The notes: generated by a model not told the origin, from the letters alone. DNA of 64,000 nucleotides from Bacteroidales bacterium H3 (GCA_001701135.1 DAAN01000014.1:69429-133428), one strand, 5' to 3'; shown: positions 46,600 to 57,238, counted from the first letter of the stretch. Made by a program: numbers and translations.

Positions 46600-49500
46600 A
46601 TGAAAAGAACAATTCTTAGTGCGTTATTGCTGATGTTATTGGCAGTGATGGCGCAGGCACAGAATATCACTGTGCGGGGAACGGTGCTTTCCAAAACTGA
46701 TGACGAACCGCTTATCGGGGCTTCTGTATTATGTGAAAAGACCCAGACAGGAGCGGCCACCGACATCGACGGCAATTTTGAAATTTCAGTGCCCGAGGGC
46801 GCCATGCTTAAAGTATCTTATGTCGGTTTCATGCCGGCTGAGGTAAAGGCGACACCTGAAATGAAGATCTATCTGGCAGAAAACTCCGAAATCCTCGACG
46901 AAGTAGTCGTCGTGGGTTATTCTTCCGAGAAAAAAGCTGATCTGACAGGTTCAGTGTCGGTGGTGAAAATGAAAGATGTGGCCGACACTCCCACGGGCAA
47001 TGTGGTGCAGGCACTCCAGGGACGTGTGGCCGGTATGAGTATCACCACCGACGGTACCCCCGGCGGTCTCAGCACAGGCACCTCCATACGCGGTGCTTCG
47101 TCGTTCCGAAGCGATGCCAACGGCCCGCTCTATGTCATCGACGGTGTCATGACCCGTGAAAATCCCGGCACAATTCTCAACAGCAACGATGTGGAGTCGA
47201 TACAGGTGCTAAAAGATGCGGCTTCCGCTTCCATATATGGCGCACAGGCGGCCAACGGTGTGATCATCATCACCACCAAGCGTGCCAAAAAAGGTGAATG
47301 CCGGGTGACTTTCGACGCCACACTTACGCTGCAGACCTATCAGAGCGGTCTGAATATGATGAACGCCGACCAGTGGGGCGAGACATATTGGGCCGCATAT
47401 AAATATGCTTACGGCACAACCCCTACATCGGAACTTTATGGCAATGGCGCCACTCCACGTCTTCAGCCCTACACCAACCTCAACGGCGTCCCCGTGAATC
47501 CGCAGAACACCGACTGGGAAGATGAGATTCACCGCACGGCGCTGATGCAGACCTACAGCATCGGCCTGTCAAAAGGTTCGGATAACGGTTCATCCTCCAT
47601 GTCGCTCAGTTTTCTCGACCATGACGGTATAATCAAAGGGAGTGATTTCCAGAAAGCCAATGCCCGTTTCAGCACTGACTATGGCTTTATCAACAACCGC
47701 CTGAAAGCCGGCGGCAACCTCACACTCAACTGGTGGCGTCAGCACAACGCGCCCGGCGGCATTGAGGAGAATGCCATAAAGATGCACCCGGCACGCACCG
47801 TCTATGACTCGGAAGGAAATTACAACGATCAGGTGGCGTTCGGTCTCAACGATACACCCAACCTTGTGAGACTCATCAACGAAGAGGCATCGAACAAGCA
47901 TGAATACTGGCGCGTGTTCGGCAACGCCTATCTGTCGGTGGAACCTGTAAAGAATCTTATACTGAAGACTAATTTCGGTCTGAATTATTACAACGGTTCC
48001 GACAAGAATTTCACCCCGGCCAATCTGCGCGACAAAACAAACTACCTCTATCAATATTCAAGCAAGACTGTCGACTGGGTGTGGACCAACACTGCCCAAT
48101 ACAACATCGACATAGACAAAAACTCCATCATGGCCCTGCTGGGCGTTGAGGCAAAGCGCAACCACTTCGAGGATATGTCGGGTGAGGGCAAAGGGCTGGT
48201 AATTGAGGACGAAAACTATCTCTACCTCACCAACGTGACAACCAACAAGGGCACCAAGTCGGGCGCTTCAAACTATTCCATGTTCTCCTTTTTCGGCAAG
48301 GTGAATTATTCGTGGGATAACAAATATCTGGCCTCGTTCACCATCCGTCGTGATGCTTCGTCGCGTCTGTCCGACAAACACAACTACGACTGGTTCCCCT
48401 CTATTTCGTTAGGCTGGCGCATCACTCAGGAAACATTCATGGAAAGCACGCGCAACTGGCTGAATGATCTTAAAATCCGCGGCGCCTACGGTGTCAACGG
48501 TAATGACCTTATCGCCAACGATGCTTTCTATGCCAAATATTCCATGGATCTCAACCGGGCGGCATACGCGCTCGACGGTGGCAACAAACTCTCGCCCGGC
48601 GCGCTGCGCTCGCGCTCGACCAACCCCGATCTGACCTGGGAAAAGACTTATCAGACCAATGTTGGTTTCGACGCATCCTTCCTCAACAGCCGTCTGCTCT
48701 TTACATTTGATTACTTCCACAAAAAGACCAACGACATGCTCGTGGAGAAACCCTATATCGCCACTATCGGCGAAGGGGGCTACTGCTGGTACAACGGCGG
48801 CTCGATGGTCAACAAAGGCGTTGAAATCACCGCTGAATGGCGTCAGACTCTGGCCAACGGTCTCAGCTACAACATCGGATTGAATGTGACCGCCATGAAG
48901 AACAAGGTGACCGATCTTATGGAGGATATTTACTACACATGGGGCGGCGGCAACGGCATCGACAAGACCATCGTGGGTAATTCGCTCGGGTCGTGGCTTG
49001 TGTACAAGACCGACGGTGTGTTCCGCACACAGGAAGAGGTCGACGCCTACAACCGACAGTACAAAGTGGAATTCGGCCGTCCGGGTGTGGGTCGTGTGAA
49101 GTATGTCGATGCCAACGGCGACGGTGTTATCAACAACCGCGACCGCGAGTGGGTCGGTTCCGATCTCCCCAAGGCCCAGTTCGGCCTCAATCTCGGGGCA
49201 AACTGGAAAGGTTTTGATCTTAACATCTTCTTCAACAGCATTATCCGCGATGCCTGGAACAATTCGAAATATTACACGGATTTCTTCCCTCTGTGGACCG
49301 GCAACCATGGCACCCAGCTTCTCGATGCCGCCAAGGCTTACGAAGATTATCTGCGTACAGGTTACTATGCGTCAGATGTGCCCGCTCCGTCGGTCGACAA
49401 TTCCAACAGCGAGCATGAAGGGTCGCAATATTATATCGAGAACGGTTCATTCCTGCGTCTGAAGACTCTGACCCTGGGCTACACTCTGCCCCGGAAGATT

Positions 49501-49653
49501 CAGGAGAAGCTTTTCCTTAAAAACGCCCGCATATATTTCCAGGCCCAGAACGTATTTACTATAACCAACTACAGCGGCGCCGACCCCGAAGGTCTCGGAT
49601 ACCCCTACGCCCTGCCACGCCAGTATACTTTCGGCATTCAGTTTGGTTTCTGA
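46600..49653 (+). CDS. SusC-like TonB-dependent outer-membrane transporter
   Basis: This 1017-residue protein has a signal peptide (1-20), an N-terminal CarboxypepD_reg-like domain (VRGTVLSKTDDEPLIGASV), a TonB-box-like stretch (ILDEVVVVGY), a plug (LQGRVAGMSI, IRGASSFRS, PLYVIDGVM, GVIIITTKR) and a 22-strand barrel ending in the aromatic FGIQFGF. It imports oligosaccharides captured with SusD, here inferred to be fructans. It is regulated by the upstream element and followed 42 bp later by susD. Confidence 0.96.
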   Translation: MKRTILSALLLMLLAVMAQAQNITVRGTVLSKTDDEPLIGASVLCEKTQTGAATDIDGNFEISVPEGAMLKVSYVGFMPAEVKATPEMKIYLAENSEILDEVVVVGYSSEKKADLTGSVSVVKMKDVADTPTGNVVQALQGRVAGMSITTDGTPGGLSTGTSIRGASSFRSDANGPLYVIDGVMTRENPGTILNSNDVESIQVLKDAASASIYGAQAANGVIIITTKRAKKGECRVTFDATLTLQTYQSGLNMMNADQWGETYWAAYKYAYGTTPTSELYGNGATPRLQPYTNLNGVPVNPQNTDWEDEIHRTALMQTYSIGLSKGSDNGSSSMSLSFLDHDGIIKGSDFQKANARFSTDYGFINNRLKAGGNLTLNWWRQHNAPGGIEENAIKMHPARTVYDSEGNYNDQVAFGLNDTPNLVRLINEEASNKHEYWRVFGNAYLSVEPVKNLILKTNFGLNYYNGSDKNFTPANLRDKTNYLYQYSSKTVDWVWTNTAQYNIDIDKNSIMALLGVEAKRNHFEDMSGEGKGLVIEDENYLYLTNVTTNKGTKSGASNYSMFSFFGKVNYSWDNKYLASFTIRRDASSRLSDKHNYDWFPSISLGWRITQETFMESTRNWLNDLKIRGAYGVNGNDLIANDAFYAKYSMDLNRAAYALDGGNKLSPGALRSRSTNPDLTWEKTYQTNVGFDASFLNSRLLFTFDYFHKKTNDMLVEKPYIATIGEGGYCWYNGGSMVNKGVEITAEWRQTLANGLSYNIGLNVTAMKNKVTDLMEDIYYTWGGGNGIDKTIVGNSLGSWLVYKTDGVFRTQEEVDAYNRQYKVEFGRPGVGRVKYVDANGDGVINNRDREWVGSDLPKAQFGLNLGANWKGFDLNIFFNSIIRDAWNNSKYYTDFFPLWTGNHGTQLLDAAKAYEDYLRTGYYASDVPAPSVDNSNSEHEGSQYYIENGSFLRLKTLTLGYTLPRKIQEKLFLKNARIYFQAQNVFTITNYSGADPEGLGYPYALPRQYTFGIQFGF

Positions 49654-49695
49654 CATCACCCTTAATCAGGTTTCTAATATCAAAAGACAATTCAT

Positions 49696-51465
49696 ATGAA
49701 ACTGCATATATTATCTGCCATAGCTGTGGCCGCTCTCGGCCTCGCTTCATGCAGCGACGACTTCCTCCGCAATGAACCCCAGGGGCCGCTCTCCGAAGCC
49801 AATATCAACGACCCCAAGGCCGCGGATCTTCTTGTCACCGGCGCTTATGCCACATTCGGCTGCCGCTATGCCGACTCCAACGATCCCCACTTCTACTCCA
49901 TCACTAACTGGAGCCATGGCGAGGTCCGTGCCGACAATGCCTACAAAGGAGGAGGCGGTGAAACAGACATCTGGGAATTCCACGACATGGAGACTGCGAA
50001 ACTGAAACCCAACAACGGTCTGCTCGACGGCAAGTGGTTCAACGTGTATTGCGGCATATCCCGCTGCAATTCAGCCATCCGCGCTCTCCGCAAAGTTGAC
50101 GAAAGCGTAAACAAAAACATTAAAACACGCATTGCCGAGGTGAGCGTAATCCGTTCTTTTTGGTATTTCGACCTTGTGCGCCAGTTCAAAAAGATTCCCT
50201 ATATGGAAATCGACTTGCCCGAGAATGAATACTGCAATGTCCGCAACGATGTCTACACCCGTGAGCAGCACCTCGACAGAATTGCCGGAGAACTGATGGC
50301 TGCGGCCAACGACCTCCCTGACTATCAGCCCGAAATCGGCCGCATAAACCGCCGCGCGGCACTCGCGCTCGCAGCAAAAGTCAAACTCTACCAGGCATAT
50401 GAGGAGGACCCTGCCACCAATGCCGTGGTAAACATCAACAAGAAACTCCTTCAGGAAGTGGTCGATATTATCGATCAGATCCAGGGCTACGACTTGCTCG
50501 CCGACTTCCAGCAACTCGACCTGCTCGAGTATGAAAACGGTCAGGAATCGGTGCTGGCCGTCCAGTTCTCGAAAGATGACGGTTCGGATGGCGTTGGCCG
50601 TATCAACTGGGGCAATCTGCTCAATTCCATGACAGGTCCCGGCTGTCCCTGGCAGGGCGATGGCTTCTTCCTCCCGTCGCAGGACCTTATCAATGCCTAT
50701 CAGACCGACGAGAACGGTCTGCCCCTGTTCGACTACCAGAGCCGTCCCGACTACGGTGTGGTTACCTTCGACCCCGACGGAAGCTATCACCTTGCCAATG
50801 TCGACGGTAATGTGGATCCCCGTCTCGACTTCGTCACCGGCCGTCCGACCATCACATACAAGACTTACAAGGGTAGCCCCTGCGGTCTGTGGGTGAGAAA
50901 TTCCGACACTTACGGCTACAATAACACCAAACGTTTCTGGCTGTCGCCCGAATCGCCCGATGCCCAGCAGGGATGGCCGTGGGGTGCCTCCGCTCTCAAC
51001 TGGCAGTTGATCCGCTACGCCGACCTTCTCCTTTACAAGGCCGAGGCTCTTATCGAAATCGGCGGCGCCGGTCTTGAAGAGGCCCGCACTCTTATCAACC
51101 GTGTACGTTCCCGTGCGATGAACAGCCGGTATGTGAAGGATTTCAACGACCCGACGAAAGATGCCGCCAACTACAAGATCGGACTCTATCCTGCCACCGG
51201 CTGGACCCAGGAGTATGCCCGCAAGGCTCTGCGCACTGAAATGCGCCTTGAAAAGGCCATGGAGGGTGAACGCTTCTACGACCTCGTGCGCTGGGGCATA
51301 GCAAAAGAGACGATGAACAACTATTTTGCCGCCGAACGCGACAACCGCATGTACTATCAGAACGCTTCGTTTGAGACCGGAGAAGAATATTTCGCGATTC
51401 CCACGGCTCAGTATAATTTCTCCGGTGGCATATACACCCAGAATCCGGGCTATCCCGGTTTCTGA
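49696..51465 (+). CDS. SusD-like surface glycan-binding lipoprotein
   Basis: This 589-residue lipoprotein has the lipobox GLASC (Cys18 or nearby) and the SusD/RagB fold: a TPR-rich N-terminal half, and a C-terminal part with RTEMRLEKAMEGERFYDLVRWG near the end. It caps the SusC barrel and captures the glycan. No SusE/SusF-like gene or surface endo-GH32 follows, unlike the BT1760-BT1763 locus. No terminator is visible before clpB. Confidence 0.95.
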   Translation: MKLHILSAIAVAALGLASCSDDFLRNEPQGPLSEANINDPKAADLLVTGAYATFGCRYADSNDPHFYSITNWSHGEVRADNAYKGGGGETDIWEFHDMETAKLKPNNGLLDGKWFNVYCGISRCNSAIRALRKVDESVNKNIKTRIAEVSVIRSFWYFDLVRQFKKIPYMEIDLPENEYCNVRNDVYTREQHLDRIAGELMAAANDLPDYQPEIGRINRRAALALAAKVKLYQAYEEDPATNAVVNINKKLLQEVVDIIDQIQGYDLLADFQQLDLLEYENGQESVLAVQFSKDDGSDGVGRINWGNLLNSMTGPGCPWQGDGFFLPSQDLINAYQTDENGLPLFDYQSRPDYGVVTFDPDGSYHLANVDGNVDPRLDFVTGRPTITYKTYKGSPCGLWVRNSDTYGYNNTKRFWLSPESPDAQQGWPWGASALNWQLIRYADLLLYKAEALIEIGGAGLEEARTLINRVRSRAMNSRYVKDFNDPTKDAANYKIGLYPATGWTQEYARKALRTEMRLEKAMEGERFYDLVRWGIAKETMNNYFAAERDNRMYYQNASFETGEEYFAIPTAQYNFSGGIYTQNPGYPGF

Positions 51466-51556
51466 CATCCGGAATAGGGCTGACGGATGACAGTAAGCAT
51501 GGCGCTTTTTCTGCCATCGGGTGCTCTAAAACATCGGAGGAAAGTGAAAACTATTG

Positions 51557-51572
51557 TGGCACGGAGTTTGTT
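51557..51572 (+). promoter_or_regulatory. Sigma-54-like -24/-12 element upstream of clpB
   Basis: TGGCACG (51557-51563), 4 bp and TTGTT (51568-51572) match the sigma-54 consensus TGGCACG-N4-TTGCW except for T in place of C. The predicted start, about 12 nt downstream, leaves a leader of about 25 nt. No consensus primary promoter is seen in the gap. Confidence 0.4.
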
Positions 51573-51606
51573 TTATTTGCAGGAATAAAACTAACTACAT
51601 CAAGAT

Positions 51607-54195
51607 ATGAATTTCAATAGTTTCACTATTAAATCGCAGGAGGCCATTCAGAAAGCACTCGAACTGACCCGAAGCGCCGGTCAGCAGCAGATCGAGCCTG
51701 TGCATCTGCTTATGGCCATCATGCTCGAGGGAGAGTCGCTCGTGAAGTTCATCTTCCAGAAGGTAGGTGCCAACGAGACGCAGGCCGCCCGTATGCTCGA
51801 CAAGGAGATCTCATCGCTACCAAAGGTTTCGGGGGGCGAACCATATCTGAGCCGAGTCTCTAACGATGTTCTCCAGAAGTCGCTCGACATAGCCAAAAAG
51901 CGTGGCGACGAATATGTTACGCTTGAGGCTATGTTGATGGCGCTCTTCCAGATCAACTCGCCCGCATCTACCATTCTCAAAGACTGCGGGCTGAACGAAA
52001 AGGAGATCGACAGTGCCGTCGATGAGCTCCGCAAGGGGCGCAAAGCCACTGATCAGAGCGCCGAGGAGACTTACAACTCGCTGAACAAATATGCCATAAA
52101 CCTCAACGAACGTGCCCGCTCGGGCAAACTCGACCCTGTCATCGGCCGCGACGACGAAATCCGCCGTGTGCTCCAGATTCTGAGCCGTCGAACCAAGAAC
52201 AATCCTATGCTTATCGGCGAGCCGGGTACCGGCAAAACCGCCATTGCCGAAGGATTGGCGCAGCGCATCGTGCGCGGCGACGTCCCCGAGAATCTCCGCA
52301 GCAAGCAGATTTTCTCGCTCGACATGGGCGCACTTGTCGCCGGCGCCAAATATAAGGGTGAATTCGAGGAACGCCTGAAAGCCATTGTCAACGAGGTGAC
52401 CCAGAGCGACGGCGAGATCATTCTTTTCATTGACGAGATCCACACTCTCGTGGGTGCCGGCAAGGGCGAGGGTGCCATGGATGCCGCCAACATTCTCAAA
52501 CCTGCCCTGGCCCGCGGCGAACTCCGCTCGATCGGCGCCACCACACTCGACGAATACCAGAAATATTTCGAGAAGGACAAGGCTCTTGAGCGCCGTTTCC
52601 AGAAGGTGATGGTCAACGAACCTGACGAGGCTTCGGCCATAGCAATTCTCCGCGGTCTGAAAGAGCGTTACGAGAACCACCACAAGGTGCGTATCCGCGA
52701 CGAGGCGATTATTGCCGCCGTCACCCTTTCCGAACGTTATATCACCGACCGTTTCCTCCCCGACAAGGCCATCGACCTAATCGACGAGGCGGCCTCGAAG
52801 CTGCGTCTGGAGATGGACTCGGTGCCTCAGGCTCTCGACGAGATTTCACGGCGCATTGCCCAGAAAGAGATTGAGCGCGAGGCCATCAAGCGCGAGGGCG
52901 ACACCGCCAAGGTGAAGGATATCGACAAGGAGCTGGCCGAAATGCGCGATGAGGAGAAAGACTTCACTGCCAAATGGAAAGCAGAGAAGGATCTCATCAA
53001 CCGCATCCAGCAGAACAAAATCGACATCGAACAGCTCAACTTCGAGGCTGATCGCGCCGAGCGTGAAGGCGACTATGCCAAGGTTGCCGAAATCCGCTAT
53101 TCGCGTATCCAGCAAAAGGAGAAAGAAAACGCCGACATTCAGGAAAAGCTCAAATCCATGCAGGGCGAGAAAGCTCTGATCAAGGAGGAGGTCGATTCCG
53201 AGGATATAGCCGACGTGGTTTCCCGCTGGACTGGCATACCTGTCAACAAGATGGTCCAGAGCGAGAAAGAGAAGCTGCTCCACCTCGAGGAGGAACTGCA
53301 CGATCGCGTGGTCGGCCAGGACGAGGCCATCCGCGCCATCGCCGATGCCGTGCGCCGCTCGCGTGCAGGCCTTAACGACCCCCGCCGTCCTATCGGTTCG
53401 TTTATCTTCCTGGGTACCACCGGTGTAGGTAAGACCGAGCTGGCCAAGGCTCTCGCGGAATATCTCTTCGACGACGAGAACATGATGACCCGTATCGACA
53501 TGAGCGAGTATCAGGAGAAACATGCCGTGAGCCGTCTGGTCGGTGCCCCTCCGGGATATGTAGGCTACGACGAAGGCGGTCAGCTCACCGAAGCAGTGCG
53601 CCGCAAGCCTTATTCAGTGGTGCTCTTCGATGAGATTGAGAAAGCACACCCCGATGTGTTCAACATCCTGCTTCAGGTACTCGACGACGGTCGCCTCACC
53701 GACAACAAGGGGCGTATGGTCAACTTCAAGAACACCATCATCATAATGACCTCAAACATGGGGTCGTCGGTAATCCGCGACAATTTCGCCAAACTCACTC
53801 CCGAGAACAAGGATGAAATCGTGGAGAAGACAAAGCAGCAGGTGCTCGACATGCTCAAGCAGACTATCCGTCCCGAATTCCTCAACCGAATCGACGAGAC
53901 CATCATGTTCACCCCGCTCAACCGCAACGAGATTGAAGAGATTGTTGGTCTGCAGTTCAAGGGAATAAAGAAAATGCTCGCTGCCAACGGCATCACCCTC
54001 GAAGTCACGCCCGTGGCGCTGTCATTCCTTGCCGACGAGGGATATGACCCCGAGTTCGGCGCCCGTCCGGTCAAGCGAGTCATCCACCGGCTGGTGCTCA
54101 ATCAGTTGTCAAAGGATATTCTGGCACAGAAAGTCGACAAGGAGCGCCCGATCGTCATTGATGTAAAGGATGGAGATCTGACGTTCACCAACTGA
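51607..54195 (+). CDS. clpB: Chaperone disaggregase ClpB
   Basis: This 862-residue Hsp100 AAA+ protein rescues aggregated proteins with DnaK. It has a Clp N-domain (1-~145), first ATPase with GEPGTGKT, a coiled-coil middle domain (~residues 400-530, [20 protein letters not shown]) and a second ATPase with GTTGVGKT. The conserved substrate loop is [10 protein letters not shown]. Length and domains are complete. It appears monocistronic and ends at a strong bidirectional hairpin. Confidence 0.97.
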   Translation: MNFNSFTIKSQEAIQKALELTRSAGQQQIEPVHLLMAIMLEGESLVKFIFQKVGANETQAARMLDKEISSLPKVSGGEPYLSRVSNDVLQKSLDIAKKRGDEYVTLEAMLMALFQINSPASTILKDCGLNEKEIDSAVDELRKGRKATDQSAEETYNSLNKYAINLNERARSGKLDPVIGRDDEIRRVLQILSRRTKNNPMLIGEPGTGKTAIAEGLAQRIVRGDVPENLRSKQIFSLDMGALVAGAKYKGEFEERLKAIVNEVTQSDGEIILFIDEIHTLVGAGKGEGAMDAANILKPALARGELRSIGATTLDEYQKYFEKDKALERRFQKVMVNEPDEASAIAILRGLKERYENHHKVRIRDEAIIAAVTLSERYITDRFLPDKAIDLIDEAASKLRLEMDSVPQALDEISRRIAQKEIEREAIKREGDTAKVKDIDKELAEMRDEEKDFTAKWKAEKDLINRIQQNKIDIEQLNFEADRAEREGDYAKVAEIRYSRIQQKEKENADIQEKLKSMQGEKALIKEEVDSEDIADVVSRWTGIPVNKMVQSEKEKLLHLEEELHDRVVGQDEAIRAIADAVRRSRAGLNDPRRPIGSFIFLGTTGVGKTELAKALAEYLFDDENMMTRIDMSEYQEKHAVSRLVGAPPGYVGYDEGGQLTEAVRRKPYSVVLFDEIEKAHPDVFNILLQVLDDGRLTDNKGRMVNFKNTIIIMTSNMGSSVIRDNFAKLTPENKDEIVEKTKQQVLDMLKQTIRPEFLNRIDETIMFTPLNRNEIEEIVGLQFKGIKKMLAANGITLEVTPVALSFLADEGYDPEFGARPVKRVIHRLVLNQLSKDILAQKVDKERPIVIDVKDGDLTFTN

Positions 54196-54208
54196 TCGTA
54201 TCATACTT

Positions 54209-54244
54209 TTCACTGAACTATAGACATCATCCACTTCACTGAAC
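54209..54244 (+). repeat. 26-bp imperfect duplication after clpB
   Basis: TTCACTGAAC occurs at 54209-54218 and 54235-54244, each followed by a form of TATAGA/CATAGA. The clpB end (TTCACCAACTGA) resembles the same unit. Confidence 0.5.
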
Positions 54245-54249
54245 CATAG

Positions 54250-54297
54250 ATAAGTAAAAGCGCCGGCCCGGACAAACGGACTGGCGCTTTTACTTAT
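54250..54297. terminator. Bidirectional terminator between clpB and GH27 gene
   Basis: ATAAGTAAAAGCGCC (54250-54264) pairs perfectly with GGCGCTTTTACTTAT (54283-54297). The paired A/T tracts give a T-rich end on either strand. Confidence 0.88.
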
Positions 54298-54343
54298 TTG
54301 TTTATGTTTATTCTTATACTTCCTTATTCATAAATGCGCGGGT

Positions 54344-56584
54344 TCAGGGAGTGACTTTGAGGAGGCGGACGCCGTGGGTGGGTATCTTCCATTCGGCGTC
54401 GTGCAGGTCGGTCTGCCGCCAGAGGTCGCGTATGTTCGACGGCTCTTTAATACCGAGTGCTTCGAAGTAGCGCGAGAAGTCGACTGTGGTGTCTTTTTCG
54501 CCGAGATTGAAAATACCCACAGCCTGCGAGCCGTCGGCGAGCGGACGTGCCCACACCTGTATGTCGCCGTCGACTACTACCGGTCGCGCCTGTTTGCCAA
54601 GGATGTCCTGGTTGACGGAGTTTACCTCGTTGTTGCAAAGGAGGTTGATTGTGAAATCGTCGAGTTGGTCGATGGGACAACCGATGAGCATGTTGGCGGC
54701 CAACAGCGACCACAGCGAAATGTGGGTATACTGCTCGTCGGGAGTCAGGTTGGAGTCATGGAGTTCAGGTCCCCATCCCACTTTGCCGACCACAAGCATG
54801 TCGGGATCGTTCCATCCGCCGGGAGCGGCATAGGGGTAAAGATCTTTTTGCTGCCAGAATCCGATGCCGCTCATCGATTCCCATGTATCCTCAATGTCGC
54901 CTGTTGTGCGCCATGAGTTTGCATCGACCATCGGCCCCCATTTCGACACACCGGCCATGCCATATTGGCAGAGCGAATAGAAAATGTCGCGAGGCTGACT
55001 GCGCAGATATTCCCCCATGAGCATGTATGGTCTGATATATGAGGCCAGAGTACCGCGGTCGCGCTCGGTTTCATGTTTGAAGTGATAGCCGCACCAGTCA
55101 TATTTGAGGTAGTCGATGCCCCATTCGTTGTAGCTTTCGGCATCCTGTTTCTCATGGCCGAGTGACCCGAGATACATGCCGCAGGTGTAGTTTCCGGGCG
55201 AGGAGTAGATGCCTATCTTCAGTCCTTCATCGTGGAGCTGGTCGGCAAGCTGCTTGATTGAAGGGAACTTTTCGTTGACTACGATTTTGCCGTCGACTGC
55301 GCGCTCGGGAGCTTCCCAGCCGTCGTCGATATTTATATATGAGTAGCCGTAGTCGGCCAGCCCCTTGTCGATCATCGACTGCGCCGACGCAAGCACTTTA
55401 TCCTGACTTACCGACAGACCCCAGCAGTTCCACGAATTCCAGCCCATTGGCGGGGTGAGTGCGATTTTGTCACCTACTTTGAGAGTGAATTGCTGCGAAG
55501 CGGTGCCTTTGTCGTTAGTGGCGGTAACGGTGAATGTGTAGTCGCCCGCCGAGGGAACTGAGCCTGACAGGGCGCCGTTTTCGGGATTGAGTTTTACGCT
55601 CTGAGGAAGGCCTTCAGCTGTAAATGTCATTGGGCGGTTGCCCGATACTCCTAAACGATAGTGGATGGGCGAGCCGGGACGCACGCCATAGACCGGAGCG
55701 GTGTTGAACCGTGGATGTTCGGGTGCGGCCGGTGTGAGGATGTATTTCATTGGGTGGGTGCGGGTGACGCTCTGTTTGCCGCTTGCATTGGTGAGTGTGA
55801 CCATAGCCCTTATATTGCCCTCGGGTGCTTCAAACTTCAGATCATAGGATTTGCCGGAAGCGATGTTGATTTTTTTTGATTTTGAGTCGATGATTTTGTC
55901 GTTTTCGCAGTCAAGAAAATCGACTTTGAGAGTACCTTTGATATTCCCCATGGGCAGGCCTTCTAATTCGATCTTCTGGATGTTGATGTTCAGCAGGCGC
56001 CCTTTGTCCGAGTTGCTCTCCGTGAACTTCATCTCGGCGCCGTCGAGTTCTGTGGGCAAGCTTATTTTGATAGGTGAGCCATATATGCCGCCATCGCCTT
56101 TGCCGTTGTAGACGCGGATGGCCAGCACATTGTCGCCATCGGGTTTGAGCAGGTTGGACGAGACGGGCACAGTGTATCTGCGGGGCTTATCCCATGCAGT
56201 GACATAGGGTTTGTCGCCCTTGGGGAATTCACCGGTCTCACCCACGAGTTTTCCGTTGAGGAATGTCTGGTCGGCATCGTCTATTTTGCCGATGTCAATG
56301 AGTATGGTTTTCGCATCGCCCTGCAGCCGCTTTTTCATCTCAGGTGAAAGACTGAAGTGAAGGCGATACCATCCGTATTCATTTTCGGGCTGTTCGTTCT
56401 GTGTGCCCCATGTCTGCTGCACAACTAAGTAGCGCCATTCGCTGTCGTTGAACGACGGAGAAGCGTAGGCGGGATTGTCGGTAGCGGAGAACTTGGCAGT
56501 GAGGTACCTGAGCGTTTCCTGAGCCATGAGATGCGGCGCCGCTAATAGGGCAATGGCCGACAGCAGGAATGATGTTTTTTTCAT
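54344..56584 (-). CDS. GH27 alpha-galactosidase with N-terminal sugar-binding and Ig-like domains
   Basis: This is a 746-residue secreted enzyme. The signal peptide starts at ATG 56584 (MKKTSFLLSAIALLAAPHLMA). Residues ~25-165 form a jelly-roll domain like those of GH2 enzymes, residues ~235-345 are Ig-like (PSAGDYTFTVTATNDKG), and the GH27 barrel begins at TPPMGWNSWNCWG. Catalytic Asp496 (YLKYDWCGY) and Asp563 (RTTGDI) are intact. It removes terminal alpha-galactose from plant or host glycans. The longer frame to 56671 lacks signal-like character. Confidence 0.92.
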   Translation of the reverse strand: MKKTSFLLSAIALLAAPHLMAQETLRYLTAKFSATDNPAYASPSFNDSEWRYLVVQQTWGTQNEQPENEYGWYRLHFSLSPEMKKRLQGDAKTILIDIGKIDDADQTFLNGKLVGETGEFPKGDKPYVTAWDKPRRYTVPVSSNLLKPDGDNVLAIRVYNGKGDGGIYGSPIKISLPTELDGAEMKFTESNSDKGRLLNINIQKIELEGLPMGNIKGTLKVDFLDCENDKIIDSKSKKINIASGKSYDLKFEAPEGNIRAMVTLTNASGKQSVTRTHPMKYILTPAAPEHPRFNTAPVYGVRPGSPIHYRLGVSGNRPMTFTAEGLPQSVKLNPENGALSGSVPSAGDYTFTVTATNDKGTASQQFTLKVGDKIALTPPMGWNSWNCWGLSVSQDKVLASAQSMIDKGLADYGYSYINIDDGWEAPERAVDGKIVVNEKFPSIKQLADQLHDEGLKIGIYSSPGNYTCGMYLGSLGHEKQDAESYNEWGIDYLKYDWCGYHFKHETERDRGTLASYIRPYMLMGEYLRSQPRDIFYSLCQYGMAGVSKWGPMVDANSWRTTGDIEDTWESMSGIGFWQQKDLYPYAAPGGWNDPDMLVVGKVGWGPELHDSNLTPDEQYTHISLWSLLAANMLIGCPIDQLDDFTINLLCNNEVNSVNQDILGKQARPVVVDGDIQVWARPLADGSQAVGIFNLGEKDTTVDFSRYFEALGIKEPSNIRDLWRQTDLHDAEWKIPTHGVRLLKVTP

Positions 56585-56629
56585 GAAGTTGGTTATGAGT
56601 TTATCTTTCTTTATTGGGTTTGCTGAGGG

Positions 56630-56637
56630 CAAAGATA
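56630..56637 (-). promoter_or_regulatory. -7 element of the GH27 gene
   Basis: TATCTTTG on the minus strand ends 45 nt before the start codon. The -33 TTTG is not obvious. Confidence 0.45.
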
Positions 56638-56713
56638 GAAAATAATTTTGAAACTGAACGAATAAAAGCAAAAGTTTGTTATATGATTACAACATGTTTA
56701 AAGCCATTATTCA

Positions 56714-57175
56714 ATGAAAAAGCTCTTATTTTTACTGCTGATGCTTCCATTGGGTCTGTTTGTTGCATCGTGCGATGATGACAATAAAGTACCCGAAGTG
56801 AGTGTTTCGGCCAAGGTTTCCGGAGCCGTTGTCGACAACGGCGTGATTTATGTGGTCAAAGGCGAGACATTTCAGTTTGAATCGCTCGATCTTGTCAACA
56901 ACACCGGCAAAAATGGTTGTATAGGCTCGGTGACATATTTTCTCGACGGCCTTGTTGTGGGTACAGCGGTGTCGCCTCCATTCCAGTTTGAGGTCGATAC
57001 TGAAAATCTTCCTGTCGGCAACCATCTGATAAGCGCCGACGCGTCAATCTATGTGGTCGACTATTCGGTTTGCTGGGGCGTATTCCAGTTCCCGGTAAAA
57101 GTCGTGGCAGATGAGTCTGATCTTCCCGGCGAACCGGGCGAATCGGTTTTCCAAGGTACTATCCGCCACGGCTGA
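56714..57175 (+). CDS. Hypothetical lipoprotein, Ig-like
   Basis: This 153-residue protein has a lipoprotein signal peptide (LPLGLFVASC). The mature protein is beta-rich, with an Ig-like pattern (VTYFLDGLVVGTAVSPPFQFEVDTENLPVGNHLISADA) similar to domains that bind or present ligands at the cell surface. It is divergent from the GH27 gene, but no functional link is shown. It ends before a strong terminator. Confidence 0.75.
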   Translation: MKKLLFLLLMLPLGLFVASCDDDNKVPEVSVSAKVSGAVVDNGVIYVVKGETFQFESLDLVNNTGKNGCIGSVTYFLDGLVVGTAVSPPFQFEVDTENLPVGNHLISADASIYVVDYSVCWGVFQFPVKVVADESDLPGEPGESVFQGTIRHG

Positions 57176-57238
57176 CGTCAGATTTTATAGTGAAAAGCCG
57201 TTAACATTTTTGTTGAACCGGCTCTGATATGAATCAAC

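Noticed and set aside
50071..51468. Open frame of 465 codons antisense to susD
   Set aside because: It fully overlaps a clear SusD lipoprotein gene and has no recognisable domain or signal.
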